Assembly (NCBI RefSeq): GCF_003259225.1
Contig: NZ_QHJF01000022.1
Span: 55,622-119,621, forward strand
DNA length: 64,000 bases
Direction: 5' to 3'
Source of the DNA: Marinomonas arctica
GTDB lineage: Bacteria > Pseudomonadota > Gammaproteobacteria > Pseudomonadales > Marinomonadaceae
Shown: piece after piece, positions 37,585 to 46,799 of the stretch
Layout of the letters: each line of letters begins with the position of its first letter
Numbering within the stretch: position 1 is the stretch's first letter
Program-made: the position numbers and the translations under genes
Notes under the pieces: generated by a model
Seen by the model: the letters and a program-made list of their open reading frames with translations, nothing else
Told to the model about the DNA's origin: nothing
Database searches by the model: none

Positions 37585-38106
37585 ATGGATATGATGATGA
37601 ATTCAGAAAGAATTGTGTTTACTAAACCCAGTGCGATAGATGGTATGGCTGTTAATCAATTGGTGGCAGCCTGTCCGCCACTGGACACAAACTCGGTGTA
37701 TTGTAATTTGCTACAAGCAAGTCATTTTAGCGAAACCTCGGTTGTTGCGAGTGTGGAAGGCGGAGAAATGTTGGGATTTGTCTCTGGTTACATTATTCCT
37801 ACTCAGCTAGACACGCTATTTATTTGGCAAGTAGCCGTTAGTGAGAAAGCGCGCGGTCAAGGTTTGGCGAAAAAAATGCTTTTATCGTTACTTGAGCGAA
37901 CAGCATGTTCAGGTGTGCGTTACATTGAAACCAGTATCACAGCATCAAATGAAGGTTCATGGGCCTTGTTTCGACGACTGGCAGATCAGCTAGAAGCAGC
38001 GTTAGAAGAATCTGTGATGTTCGATAAGAAAGATCATTTTAAAGGGCAGCACGATACCGAACATTTAGTAAGGATAGGCCCTTTTTTTAAAAAATCAGAG
38101 ATCTGA
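37585..38106 (+). CDS. ectA: L-2,4-diaminobutyrate acetyltransferase
   Basis: EctA acetylates diaminobutyrate to Ngamma-acetyl-diaminobutyrate, the second step of ectoine synthesis. It is a GNAT enzyme: LFIWQVAVSEKARGQGLAKKML (key piece EKARGQGLAKK) binds acetyl-CoA, and ETSITASNEGSWALFRRLAD is characteristic of EctA. The start is uncertain because several ATGs lie close together (37585, 37591, 37594, 37597); 37585 gives 173 residues. It leads ectABCD-ask. Confidence 0.94.
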   Translation: MDMMMNSERIVFTKPSAIDGMAVNQLVAACPPLDTNSVYCNLLQASHFSETSVVASVEGGEMLGFVSGYIIPTQLDTLFIWQVAVSEKARGQGLAKKMLLSLLERTACSGVRYIETSITASNEGSWALFRRLADQLEAALEESVMFDKKDHFKGQHDTEHLVRIGPFFKKSEI

Positions 38107-38223
38107 TGAATTTATCAGTAGGCAAGTTAGAAATGCGATGAGTCCTAAAATATCGCTCTCAGTTTTTGCTTTTTAACAGGCTACTCAAAATAACAGTTTA
38201 TTCACTTAAAGGATGATGAAAAT

Positions 38224-39537
38224 ATGAAAATTTTTGACGAAATCGAATCAGAAGTACAATCTTATGCCCGCTCTTTTCCACGCGTTTTTCACCGTGCGCA
38301 AGGCGCCTACTTGTTTGATCAAGAGGGGAATAAATACCTTGATTTCTTGGCGGGCGCAGGTACGTTGAACTACGGTCATAACAATCCAATTTTTAAAGAA
38401 AAGTTGGTGGAATATATCCTTGAAGATGGCATTACTCATGGTCTAGATATGCACACAAAGGCCAAAGGTGAATTCCTTGAAGTATTCAAAAAGCACATTC
38501 TTGAGCCTCGTGGCCTTGAGTATATGGTGCAGTTTACTGGGCCAACGGGTACTAACGCAGTAGAAGCGGCACTGAAATTGGCGCGTAATGTCACCGGTCG
38601 TGAAAATATCATCAGTTTTACCAATGGTTTCCACGGTTGTAGCTTGGGGGCTTTATCCGTAACGGGTAATTCTCATCACCGTGGTGCGGCAGGTACTAGC
38701 CTTGGTGCGGGTGTTTCTACCGTGCCGTTTGATGGTTATTTAGGTGACGGTATTGAAACCACTGAGTACCTTGATAAGGTCCTATCCGATTCAAGTAGTG
38801 GTGTTGATACGCCTGCTGCCGTGATTGTTGAAACGGTACAGGGCGAAGGTGGTATTAATGCTGCAAGCTTTGGTTGGTTACAGAACTTAGAAGCCGTTTG
38901 TAAAAAACACGGTGTTCTACTCATTGTTGATGATATTCAAGCGGGTTGTGGTCGTACTGGCACTTTTTTCAGCTTTGAAGATGCTGGCATCAAGCCGGAT
39001 ATCGTGACCATGTCTAAATCACTAAGTGGTTATGGCTTGCCGTTTGCTGTTGTTCTTATGCGTCCTGAGTTAGATGAGTGGAAGCCAGGCGAGCACAACG
39101 GTACTTTCCGCGGTAATAACTTGGCCTTTGTGACGGCTAAAGTCGCCATCGAGACTTACTGGAAAGATGACGCGTTTGAAAAAGAGATCAAGCGTAAAGG
39201 CGAGTATATCCATGAGCGTACACAAGCCATCGTCAATGAATTTGGTGAAGGTAACTTCACTCTTCAAGGTCGAGGTATGATGCGTGGCATTAACTGCGTA
39301 AGTGGTGAGTTGGCTGGCAAGATTACTAAAAAATGCTTCCAAAATGGTCTGATGATCGAGACGTCTGGCGCTGATGATCAAGTCGTGAAATTCCTTTGTC
39401 CACTTATTATCAGTGATGAAGACCTAAAACAAGGTATCGATATTTTAGAGCGCGCTATTCGTGATGTGTGTGCTAAAGAGGACGATATGCCTGAAGCAAA
39501 AAGTTATTTTGATGAGAACTACGATATCGCTGTCTAG
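38224..39537 (+). CDS. ectB: Diaminobutyrate--2-oxoglutarate transaminase
   Basis: EctB makes L-2,4-diaminobutyrate from aspartate semialdehyde and glutamate. It is a class III PLP aminotransferase: [54 protein letters not shown] and [12 protein letters not shown] (with the PLP lysine). The 437 residues exceed the usual 420 or so, with an acidic tail ([16 protein letters not shown]). AGGATGATG lies upstream. A terminator lies between it and ectC. Confidence 0.96.
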   Translation: MKIFDEIESEVQSYARSFPRVFHRAQGAYLFDQEGNKYLDFLAGAGTLNYGHNNPIFKEKLVEYILEDGITHGLDMHTKAKGEFLEVFKKHILEPRGLEYMVQFTGPTGTNAVEAALKLARNVTGRENIISFTNGFHGCSLGALSVTGNSHHRGAAGTSLGAGVSTVPFDGYLGDGIETTEYLDKVLSDSSSGVDTPAAVIVETVQGEGGINAASFGWLQNLEAVCKKHGVLLIVDDIQAGCGRTGTFFSFEDAGIKPDIVTMSKSLSGYGLPFAVVLMRPELDEWKPGEHNGTFRGNNLAFVTAKVAIETYWKDDAFEKEIKRKGEYIHERTQAIVNEFGEGNFTLQGRGMMRGINCVSGELAGKITKKCFQNGLMIETSGADDQVVKFLCPLIISDEDLKQGIDILERAIRDVCAKEDDMPEAKSYFDENYDIAV

Positions 39538-39551
39538 TTTCTCTCTTACAA

Positions 39552-39583
39552 AGCCGCCTTCATGTTTTGAGGGCGGTCTTTTG
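39552..39583 (+). terminator. Terminator hairpin between ectB and ectC
   Basis: CCGCCTTCA (39554-39562) pairs with TGAGGGCGG (39568-39576) with one G-U pair and is followed by TCTTTTG. It lies only 15 nt after the ectB stop and inside an otherwise colinear pathway operon. Confidence 0.72.
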
Positions 39584-39685
39584 TTGAACACTTGAGTGAA
39601 GTAAATAGTAAGTCAAAAACCTCAAGTTTCCTTCGGTAATGCTTTACCGACAATAAAGCGATCTTCGGATCATAAGGAGAAAAGA

Positions 39686-40075
39686 ATGTTTGCACGTGAT
39701 TTAGCTGAATGTGAAAAAACCGAACGCCGTGTTGTGTCTCCAGATGGAAATTGGGAAAGCACACGTCTCTTATTAAAAGAAGACAATATGGGCTTCTCTT
39801 TCCACATTACGACTATTTATGAAGGTAAGGATTTTGATATGCACTATCAAAATCACCTTGAATCTGTGTACTGCATTTCTGGCGAAGGTGAAGTGGAAAG
39901 TCGCGAGACAGGTCAAAAGCATCATATCAAGCCAGGTGTTGTTTATGTACTAGACAAACACGATGCACATACCTTGCGAGCGTTTAAAGAATTGAAATTG
40001 GCGTGTGTTTTCAATCCACCTATCACTGGCAAAGAAGTACACAACTCTGAAGGCGCTTACGAGCTGTTGGATTAA
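39686..40075 (+). CDS. ectC: L-ectoine synthase
   Basis: EctC cyclises Ngamma-acetyl-diaminobutyrate to ectoine. The 129-residue cupin shows [21 protein letters not shown] (in part), [19 protein letters not shown] and [13 protein letters not shown], which include the metal and substrate residues of the family. AAGGAG precedes the ATG. It is separated from ectB by 148 bp with a terminator and followed 56 bp later by ectD. Confidence 0.97.
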   Translation: MFARDLAECEKTERRVVSPDGNWESTRLLLKEDNMGFSFHITTIYEGKDFDMHYQNHLESVYCISGEGEVESRETGQKHHIKPGVVYVLDKHDAHTLRAFKELKLACVFNPPITGKEVHNSEGAYELLD

Positions 40076-40131
40076 GAATACACATAAGATCAATTCGTTA
40101 ATAGTGAAGGAGTAGATGAGGGGGTACGATA

Positions 40132-41148
40132 ATGTCCGCGTCGGCATCAGCTTTAACAAGAAATGTTTTTTATGATACGAAGCTTTTGGAACAAGAGCTT
40201 TCAAGTAAAAAAAATTCTAGTGAAGAGTCGGTGAAAAAGAACACTCGAGGAGAACAAAAAGATATGTATCCTTCTAGACAGTATTCTTCACCAATGCACA
40301 TTCATCGCCAAGACCCTGTTATTTATTCAAATGATCGACAAAAAGCGCCGCTCGAAGAAGCGCTTCTTGATCAGTATGAAAAGAAAGGTTTTTTATTCTT
40401 AGATGATCTTTTTGATGATCATGAAGTGGCAGATATGCAGCGACATATGCAGCGTTTGCGAGACAGTGATGAAATAAAGCACAGAGCAGAAAGTATTACA
40501 GAAGAGAGTAGTGGTGATGTTCGTTCGGTGTTTGATGTTCATAAGCTGAGTCATTTTTTTCAGAACATCGCACAAGACCCACGGTTAGTTCGAATGGCAG
40601 AATATCTTTTGGGTGATGATGTTTATCTTCATCAGACGCGTTTGAATTATAAGCCGGGATTTCGTGGCAAAGATTTTTACTGGCATTCAGACTTTGAAAC
40701 ATGGCATACGGAAGACGGTATGCCGCGAATGAGAGCCTTGAGTATGTCCATTTCACTGACTCCCAATGATTATCATAATGGCCCTTTATTATTGATTCCG
40801 GGGTCTCATCAGACGTTTATATCTTGTGTTGGTGAAACACCAGACAATAACTACCTTTCTTCGCTTAAAAAACAAGATGTTGGCATTCCAGATGATGCTT
40901 CATTGCAGTCATTGATTGAACAGAATGGTATTGAAGCGGCTGTTGGTCAGCCTGGCAGAATTATTTTGTTTGATTGCAATCTGCTGCATGGCTCAAATAG
41001 CAACATTACTTCATCGCCTAGGTCGAATTTATTTTTTGTCTACAATGCCTTGTCGAATCGTGTGGTTTTACCGTTTGGTAATACGGCGCCAAGGCCTGAA
41101 TACATCGCGGCTAGGAAGTCGATTAAAGGCCTCAAAAAGAGCGATTAG
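40132..41148 (+). CDS. ectD: Ectoine hydroxylase
   Basis: EctD hydroxylates ectoine to 5-hydroxyectoine using iron, oxygen and 2-oxoglutarate. The iron site is YWHSDFETWH (His185, Asp187 from this start) and LLHGSNSN (His286). YPSRQYSSP and NGPLLLIPGSH are typical. From ATG 40132 (with GAGGGGG 7 nt upstream) the product has 338 residues and a 44-residue extension without similarity; ATG 40264 would give the usual 294. The extension codons look ordinary for this DNA, so the true start is open. Confidence 0.95.
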   Translation: MSASASALTRNVFYDTKLLEQELSSKKNSSEESVKKNTRGEQKDMYPSRQYSSPMHIHRQDPVIYSNDRQKAPLEEALLDQYEKKGFLFLDDLFDDHEVADMQRHMQRLRDSDEIKHRAESITEESSGDVRSVFDVHKLSHFFQNIAQDPRLVRMAEYLLGDDVYLHQTRLNYKPGFRGKDFYWHSDFETWHTEDGMPRMRALSMSISLTPNDYHNGPLLLIPGSHQTFISCVGETPDNNYLSSLKKQDVGIPDDASLQSLIEQNGIEAAVGQPGRIILFDCNLLHGSNSNITSSPRSNLFFVYNALSNRVVLPFGNTAPRPEYIAARKSIKGLKKSD

Positions 41149-41238
41149 TGCTTAAATTTTCCGCAACCTTATGACAATATAGCGGCAGTTTTAAATTTCG
41201 GCATAAGTTGGCTTTTAGCCCCTTAAAAAATTGGAAAA

Positions 41239-42684
41239 ATGATGGGACAACATACAGTTGAGAAAATTGGCGGCACGTCCATGAGTGACTACCGTTCAGT
41301 GAGAGATAATATAATTTTTAAACCCACTTTAGCGAACAACATGTACCAGCGAATTTTCGTTGTTTCTGCTTATGCCGGTATAACAGATAAGCTGTTGGAG
41401 CATAAGAAAACCGGCGACGCAGGTGTATTTGCTTTGTTTGCTCAGGAGCGTAAGCAAAATAATTGGTTTCCTGCTTTGCAAGACGTACGCAATGCAATGT
41501 TGGCAATCAATCACAGCCTATTTGAAGTGGGAGAGCTACGCCATAAAGCGGATGCTTTTTTAAATAGTCGTTTGAAAGAAGCTCAAGAATGTTTAGAAGA
41601 CTTGCATCGTCTTTGTCAACACGGGCATTTCTCGATTAGTGAGCACCTTGCGACAGTACGTGAAATGCTTGCCAGTCTTGGCGAGGCACACAGTGCTTGG
41701 AATACCGCGCACCTTTTACAGCGCGACGGTGTAAACGCTGTGTTTGTTGATTTGACCGGTTGGAATAGCCCAAGTCATATGTCGCTTGATGAGCGTATTC
41801 TAGATGCGTTTAAAGACATCGATTTAAGCAAAGAGCTGCCTATTGCGACAGGCTATGCTCACAGTGAAACTGGACTGATGTCTACTTTTGACCGTGGTTA
41901 CAGTGAAATGACGTTCAGTCGAATTGCGGTTCTGACAAAAGCTCATGAAGCCGTCATTCATAAAGAATTCCATCTAAGCAGTGCCGATCCTCGTTTGGTT
42001 GGTGAGAGTAAAGCGGTGCCAATAGGTCGAACTAACTACGATGTCGCTGATCAGCTTGCCAATCTTGGGATGGAAGCGATTCATCCGAAGGCGGCGAAAG
42101 GCTTACGCCAAAGTGATATATCACTGCGTGTGAAAAATACCTTTGAGCCAGAGCATACTGGTACGCTTATTACTGGTGATTACGTCAGTGACGCACCTTG
42201 TGTTGAGATTATTGCTGGCTGTCGTGGCGTGTTTGCCGTGGAACTGTTCGATCAAGATATGGCCGGTGATATCGATAAATTTGATGTGGATATTCTTAAA
42301 GTATTAAGACAATTCCATGCGCATATCATCGCTAAAGACATTAATGCGAATACTATTACACACTATTTGGCAATCAACCTGAAAACCTTGAAGCGTGTCA
42401 TGAGGGTGTTGCATGAGCGCTTTGCAGACGCTGAGATTACGCAACGTAAAGTAGCGATTGTTTCCGCGATCGGCAGTGATATGAAAACCACAGGTATGTT
42501 AGCGAAGGCGGTAAAAGCCATTGCTGAACAGAATGTAAATGTGTTGGCGATGCACCAATCTATGCGCCAAGTAGATATGCAATTTGTTGTCGATGAAGAA
42601 GACTACGAAAAAGCGATTTGCAGTTTGCATAAGGAATTGGTTGAAGTGCATAACCATGGTCGAGCTATCTGTTTAGCATCTTAA
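41239..42684 (+). CDS. ask: Aspartate kinase, ectoine-associated type
   Basis: The enzyme phosphorylates aspartate to feed aspartate semialdehyde into ectoine synthesis. VEKIGGTSMSDYRSVRDNI carries the kinase N-terminal motif, and FDRGYSEMTFSRIAV the second. Two C-terminal ACT domains (from about residue 340) are seen. The 481-residue form and location directly after ectD are typical of Ask_Ect, which is less inhibited by threonine and lysine than the lysC type. ATG 41242 is an alternative start. A terminator follows at 42717. Confidence 0.94.
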   Translation: MMGQHTVEKIGGTSMSDYRSVRDNIIFKPTLANNMYQRIFVVSAYAGITDKLLEHKKTGDAGVFALFAQERKQNNWFPALQDVRNAMLAINHSLFEVGELRHKADAFLNSRLKEAQECLEDLHRLCQHGHFSISEHLATVREMLASLGEAHSAWNTAHLLQRDGVNAVFVDLTGWNSPSHMSLDERILDAFKDIDLSKELPIATGYAHSETGLMSTFDRGYSEMTFSRIAVLTKAHEAVIHKEFHLSSADPRLVGESKAVPIGRTNYDVADQLANLGMEAIHPKAAKGLRQSDISLRVKNTFEPEHTGTLITGDYVSDAPCVEIIAGCRGVFAVELFDQDMAGDIDKFDVDILKVLRQFHAHIIAKDINANTITHYLAINLKTLKRVMRVLHERFADAEITQRKVAIVSAIGSDMKTTGMLAKAVKAIAEQNVNVLAMHQSMRQVDMQFVVDEEDYEKAICSLHKELVEVHNHGRAICLAS

Positions 42685-42716
42685 TGGATAAGTAATGTGA
42701 CCAAGTGAAGGCTACC

Positions 42717-42752
42717 AGCCCTAAATGTTAGAGATGACATTTAGGGCTGTTT
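42717..42752. terminator. Terminator hairpin between ask and the GGDEF-EAL gene
   Basis: AGCCCTAAATGT/ACATTTAGGGCT, 12-bp perfect stem with 8-nt loop, placed between convergent genes. The following T-run is short. Confidence 0.75.
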
Positions 42753-42798
42753 GCATTAATGAGAAGCCTTTAATGTCGTTTAGAGGCTTCATTGTCGC

Positions 42799-44994
42799 TT
42801 AGTCTGTGTGGACGATGGGGCTACCTTGATTGAATTCCTCCGCTGTCACCGCTTTACTCACATAGTAGCCTTGGCCAAAATCACATTGGAATTCGGCCAG
42901 CATTTTCCATTGCTCTCTGGTTTCTATGCCTTCTGCTAATACTCTGATATTGAGTTTGTGCGCCATGGCAATAATGGCTTCAACGATCTTACGATCATCT
43001 GGATCATTTTCTAGATCCATCACAAAGCTACGATCAATTTTTAATAAATCTACGGGAAGGTTTTTTAGCTGCGAGAGGGAGGAGTAGCCTGTGCCAAAGT
43101 CATCAATCGCAATACAAATGCCCATGTCCTTAAAGGTTTGTAACAGTACTCTTGCGAGATGGACGTCTTCAAGAATGGACGTCTCAGTGATTTCAAAGCC
43201 GATTAAATGAGTGGGAACCTGATATTTAAGGAGTAATTCTTTGACTAATGCTGTGAAGTTGGGGTCAGACAGCTGTGATGAGGACAGGTTGATATGTATT
43301 AAAAGATCCGGTCGACCTTCTAATTTACGTTTTGCTAGATACGCAATACCTGCTTCTAGGACCCAATAACCTAGTTCTACAATTTTGCCCGTAGTTTCTG
43401 CGAGCGGTATAAAGTCATTGGGAAACACCAGACCTTTTTCAGGATGGTTCCAGCGAATGAGTGCTTCAGCGCCAAACACCTGGTCAGTATGAAGGTTGAA
43501 TTGCGGTTGAAAGTAGAGCTCAAATTCTTTTCTTTGCAATGCTAATGATAAATCTTCTTCTGCTTTGATGAGATTATGCGTGCGGATCTTCATGCTTTCA
43601 GTGTAAAAAGAATGTTGGTTTTTCCCCAACAACTTCGCTTGATACAAAGCCATGTCGGCATTTTGCATGATGGTAACCAGATCATCACCATGCTCGGGAA
43701 TCATAGCTATGCCCAATGAAGTACTTAAAAAATATTCTTTGTCGCCAATGTTAACTGGGGTTCGAATACTGTTGAGTATTTTGTTAGCGAATTCTTCTGC
43801 TTCTGCTTGATTCATGATGTCGCTGAGTAGTATTCCAAACTCATCGCCACCCAAACGCACAACTAAGTCAGATATCCCTCTTAATTTATTGAGACGATCA
43901 GCCACAATAATTAATACTTGATCACCTATGTCATGGCCGATCGTGTCATTGATGCGTTTAAAGTTATCAAGGTCAAAATAAATAAACGCTGAAATACGCT
44001 TACGTTTCTGATTATTAAATAAGATGCTAGGTAAGCTGTCTTGTAAATAACGGCGATTAGGTAAACCGGTTAAAGGATCCTTATAAGCTAGATCTTGAAG
44101 TTCTGCGGTTTTTTCCTTTACTAATACTCGGAGTCTTAGTGGCTGAAGTAAAATACCGTATAGTGACATAGCGAGTAGAAGCGCCACAATAATAGAAAGT
44201 ATATAGCCAGATATCCTGCGTTTCTCTAATTGTTGATCTAAATCACGGCTAACGCTAAGGGTCCATTTGCCAACGGGTAGAATCAACTCAGTAGACGCCC
44301 TGATATCCGTTACGGGAACAGACGAAGAGAAAAGCGATATGCTCTGCTCGCTATCCGCGTACATTCTGGTGAGATTGAATTGGTAGCCCTCTTTTTCCAG
44401 CTGTTTTAACTGTGTGGTTTCTAATAGGTTATCTAGATAAACGACTGCCGAAGCCAGCCCCCAAAATTGTTCATGTTGGGTGTTTTTATACAAAAAAATA
44501 GGTGCGCGGCTAATGACAGCGACTCCACCTTGTACGAGAGGAACGGGACCAATAACAAAGAGCTGACGATTTTGAATCGCTAACAAGGCTTCATCTTTGA
44601 ATTTAGGTGTTGAAACAATATCGAGTCCTACAGCGGCTTCGTTTCCTAAGAGTGGATAAATTTGCTGGATTACACCATCGGGTGCTAATTGAAGGTTTTC
44701 AATACCACCAATTGATTGAATTAGTTTGTCTGCATAGTCATCAAACCACTCAGTATTACCGTTATTTAGTTCAACTTCGTAAGCTAAGATTTGCGCCGTA
44801 GTAAAAATAGAAGAGAGACGGCGTTCGAGAAGAGAGGCTTGTGTGCGGGAAAGACCGCTTAAAATAGATTGTTGTTGGTGAATAATGGAATTGGTTGTGG
44901 ATTGGGTCCAATAAACACCAAATAAAGCAATAGCAAAAAAAGCAATCAACGAAAAAAATAGGGCTGAAGGCTGTTTAAACTCGGCTTTTTTCAA
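42799..44994 (-). CDS. Membrane GGDEF-EAL cyclic-di-GMP protein with periplasmic sensor
   Basis: The 731-residue product has an N-terminal helix (about residues 10-30), a periplasmic sensor of about 230 residues that resembles CHASE (AVGLDIVSTPKFKDEALLAI, FVIGPVPLVQGG in parts), a second helix near residue 270, then GGDEF and EAL domains. The cyclase motif LGGDEFGILL and the phosphodiesterase motif EALIRW are intact, with TGYSSLSQLKNLPVD. It may therefore both make and break c-di-GMP; the net activity is unknown. Confidence 0.93.
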   Translation of the reverse strand: MKKAEFKQPSALFFSLIAFFAIALFGVYWTQSTTNSIIHQQQSILSGLSRTQASLLERRLSSIFTTAQILAYEVELNNGNTEWFDDYADKLIQSIGGIENLQLAPDGVIQQIYPLLGNEAAVGLDIVSTPKFKDEALLAIQNRQLFVIGPVPLVQGGVAVISRAPIFLYKNTQHEQFWGLASAVVYLDNLLETTQLKQLEKEGYQFNLTRMYADSEQSISLFSSSVPVTDIRASTELILPVGKWTLSVSRDLDQQLEKRRISGYILSIIVALLLAMSLYGILLQPLRLRVLVKEKTAELQDLAYKDPLTGLPNRRYLQDSLPSILFNNQKRKRISAFIYFDLDNFKRINDTIGHDIGDQVLIIVADRLNKLRGISDLVVRLGGDEFGILLSDIMNQAEAEEFANKILNSIRTPVNIGDKEYFLSTSLGIAMIPEHGDDLVTIMQNADMALYQAKLLGKNQHSFYTESMKIRTHNLIKAEEDLSLALQRKEFELYFQPQFNLHTDQVFGAEALIRWNHPEKGLVFPNDFIPLAETTGKIVELGYWVLEAGIAYLAKRKLEGRPDLLIHINLSSSQLSDPNFTALVKELLLKYQVPTHLIGFEITETSILEDVHLARVLLQTFKDMGICIAIDDFGTGYSSLSQLKNLPVDLLKIDRSFVMDLENDPDDRKIVEAIIAMAHKLNIRVLAEGIETREQWKMLAEFQCDFGQGYYVSKAVTAEEFNQGSPIVHTD

Positions 44995-45158
44995 TGAGCT
45001 ATCCTTTATTTATAATTGATTAAAGAGCCTAGGATCATACAGATAAATTATTTATAGGTAATTGGTCTTTTTGTAAACGGATTGGTCATCATTATTTTTT
45101 AGATAAAGTAACTTTTAGGAAGGACTGAATGGCCTTTGTTAGAAAGCAAGGTCGAGAG

Positions 45159-45190
45159 TGGCCACGGTTTTCGTATAAAACCGTGGCCAA
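45159..45190. repeat. Hairpin after the hupE gene
   Basis: TGGCCACGGTTTT and its complement form a 13-bp stem on a short loop near the end of hupE. No T-run follows on the minus strand, so it is a weak terminator candidate. Confidence 0.55.
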
Positions 45191-45196
45191 GACAGA

Positions 45197-45778
45197 CTAC
45201 GCGAAAGCGAGAAGGACACCAGCGAAAGCAATTAAGCTACCCATAAGACGAGTCACAATGGGAGCTTGAAAACGAGCCACTATCATACCAAAGCCGATAC
45301 CAGCAACATGCAACAGTGCGGTTGCCGCAGCAAAGCCTAATGCGTATTCAGCACCGTTAGCATTCAAAGGCATTTCTAAACCGTGAGCGGCGCCATGGAA
45401 AAGAGCAAACAGTCCAGCAATGCCAGCACAAATGGCAACAGGGAAACGTGCCGCGCCAACTAACAAAGCGCCCATCAGAATCACCGACAAGACAATGCCT
45501 TGCTCGATGAAAGGAACTTGCACCCCCGCAACCGCTAATCCGCCACCAACCAACATGGTGCCAACAAATGCAGCAGGAACTGCCCACAAAGCACGACCAC
45601 CAAGGCTTGCAGCCCAAAGGCCGATGGCTAGCATCGCTAACAAATGGTCCAAACCACCCATAGGGTGCATAAAGCCCGTCATAAAGCTGGTTGTGTGTTC
45701 GTGTCCTGGGTGAGCGGATGCAAGAGCGGGGATAGCGGCAACAAGTGCGGCCAATGCCATTTTAAGCGATAAACGCAT
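45197..45778 (-). CDS. hupE: HupE/UreJ family protein
   Basis: HupE/UreJ proteins are small integral membrane proteins thought to move nickel or cobalt for hydrogenase or urease. The signal-like N-terminus is followed by HPGHEHTTSFMTGFMHPMGGLDHLLAMLAIGLWAASLGG (key piece HPMGGLDHLLAM), the family hallmark. It has about six helices and a His-containing motif GLFALFHGAAHGLE. Neither urease nor hydrogenase genes are near, so the metal role is an inference. A perfect 17-bp palindrome lies upstream (45874-45890). Confidence 0.9.
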   Translation of the reverse strand: MRLSLKMALAALVAAIPALASAHPGHEHTTSFMTGFMHPMGGLDHLLAMLAIGLWAASLGGRALWAVPAAFVGTMLVGGGLAVAGVQVPFIEQGIVLSVILMGALLVGAARFPVAICAGIAGLFALFHGAAHGLEMPLNANGAEYALGFAAATALLHVAGIGFGMIVARFQAPIVTRLMGSLIAFAGVLLAFA

Positions 45779-45873
45779 GGATTTGTCTCCAAAAATATTT
45801 ATAAATATTAAGACCGTACAGAATGGTCTTGTCTAAACCACCGCTCTTGCGGCTGGAAGAGAGGATTCTAACA

Positions 45874-45890
45874 TACCCACAGTGTGGGTA
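45874..45890. promoter_or_regulatory. Perfect 17-bp palindrome upstream of hupE
   Basis: TACCCACAGTGTGGGTA is symmetric about its central base. It overlaps a possible -10 for hupE on the minus strand. The 262-bp region it sits in also serves the divergent lysE-like gene. I did not match the motif to a known metal regulator site. Confidence 0.65.
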
Positions 45891-46040
45891 AATTGAATGA
45901 TGTTGCCAATCGATAACGAAATATTCAGCTTCCAACAAAATATGGTGGTAAATTAATCTTCTATTGGTGTTAACTATGCATTTTATAATCAGTCTGATTG
46001 AATTTGGGCAATCAATGCGGTGTTTACCTAGGAGTAAACT

Positions 46041-46676
46041 ATGACCTTTCATCTATGGACTTTGTTTTTCTTGGCTTACTTGGTGACCACTCTGTCACCG
46101 GGGCCGAATGTATTGTTGGTGCTTAAGAACAGTATTCAATTCGGTTGGAAGTCTGCCTTCATTACTATTTTCGGTAATTTGACTTGCCAATTTTTGATCG
46201 TTTGTTTAGTTGCGTTGGGGGTTGGCGCATTGTTACAAACATTGCCAGTTTGGTTTCTGGTGATGAAAATATTAGGCGGAACCTATTTGATTTACCTTGG
46301 GATTAAAGCGTTACGATCCAAAAAGAAATCTACTTTTGATGCTATAGATAATACAGTTGTCACTAAGTCGACTAAAACCGGACTTGCACTGTTTGGTGAG
46401 GCGTTCTTAGTCTCAGCAAGTAACCCTAAAACATTGATATTTTTGTCGGCCTTCTTACCCCAATTTTTAACCCTAGAATCGCCAGCGTATCAACAGTTTT
46501 CGGTCATGTTTATTACTATTTGCGCCATCGTTACCAGCGTGCATATTAGCTATGCTTTTGGCATCGCTCGTCTAGGAAAGCGTTACTCACTAAAAAACAT
46601 GGAAACCAAAATCACCAAAATAACAGGCGGCTTGTTTATCACCATGGGTGGTGGAATATTGTTGAGTAACCGATAA
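46041..46676 (+). CDS. LysE/RhtB family amino acid exporter
   Basis: The 211-residue membrane protein has five to six helices and starts FHLWTLFFLAYLVTTLSPGPNVLLVL, where the SPGPN motif marks the LysE/RhtB family. GGTYLIYLGIKALRSKK is a second typical block. AGGAG precedes the ATG. The exported amino acid cannot be told. A terminator pair lies at 46736-46779 before the convergent gene. Confidence 0.92.
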   Translation: MTFHLWTLFFLAYLVTTLSPGPNVLLVLKNSIQFGWKSAFITIFGNLTCQFLIVCLVALGVGALLQTLPVWFLVMKILGGTYLIYLGIKALRSKKKSTFDAIDNTVVTKSTKTGLALFGEAFLVSASNPKTLIFLSAFLPQFLTLESPAYQQFSVMFITICAIVTSVHISYAFGIARLGKRYSLKNMETKITKITGGLFITMGGGILLSNR

Positions 46677-46705
46677 CGCGAACGAAAGGACGTATACGAA
46701 CAAGT

Positions 46706-46720
46706 TCACAATCATTGTGA
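46706..46720. repeat. 15-bp palindrome downstream of the LysE gene
   Basis: TCACAATCATTGTGA is symmetric about a central C. It lies between two convergent genes, so its meaning is unclear. Confidence 0.4.
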
Positions 46721-46735
46721 ATAGAAGCATGATAG

Positions 46736-46781
46736 AAGGCCTTATTTACTCTATTTATTAGGTGGAAATTAGGCCTTTTTG
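46736..46781. terminator. Terminator hairpin between convergent genes
   Basis: AAGGCCT/AGGCCTT with a long partially pairing interior and a TTTTT tail on the plus strand. Confidence 0.7.
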
Positions 46782-46799
46782 CTATGTGTTCCCAAAATA

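Noticed and set aside
45159..45190. Strong terminator after hupE
   Set aside because: The stem is good but no T-run follows on the transcribed strand, so it is kept only as a hairpin.
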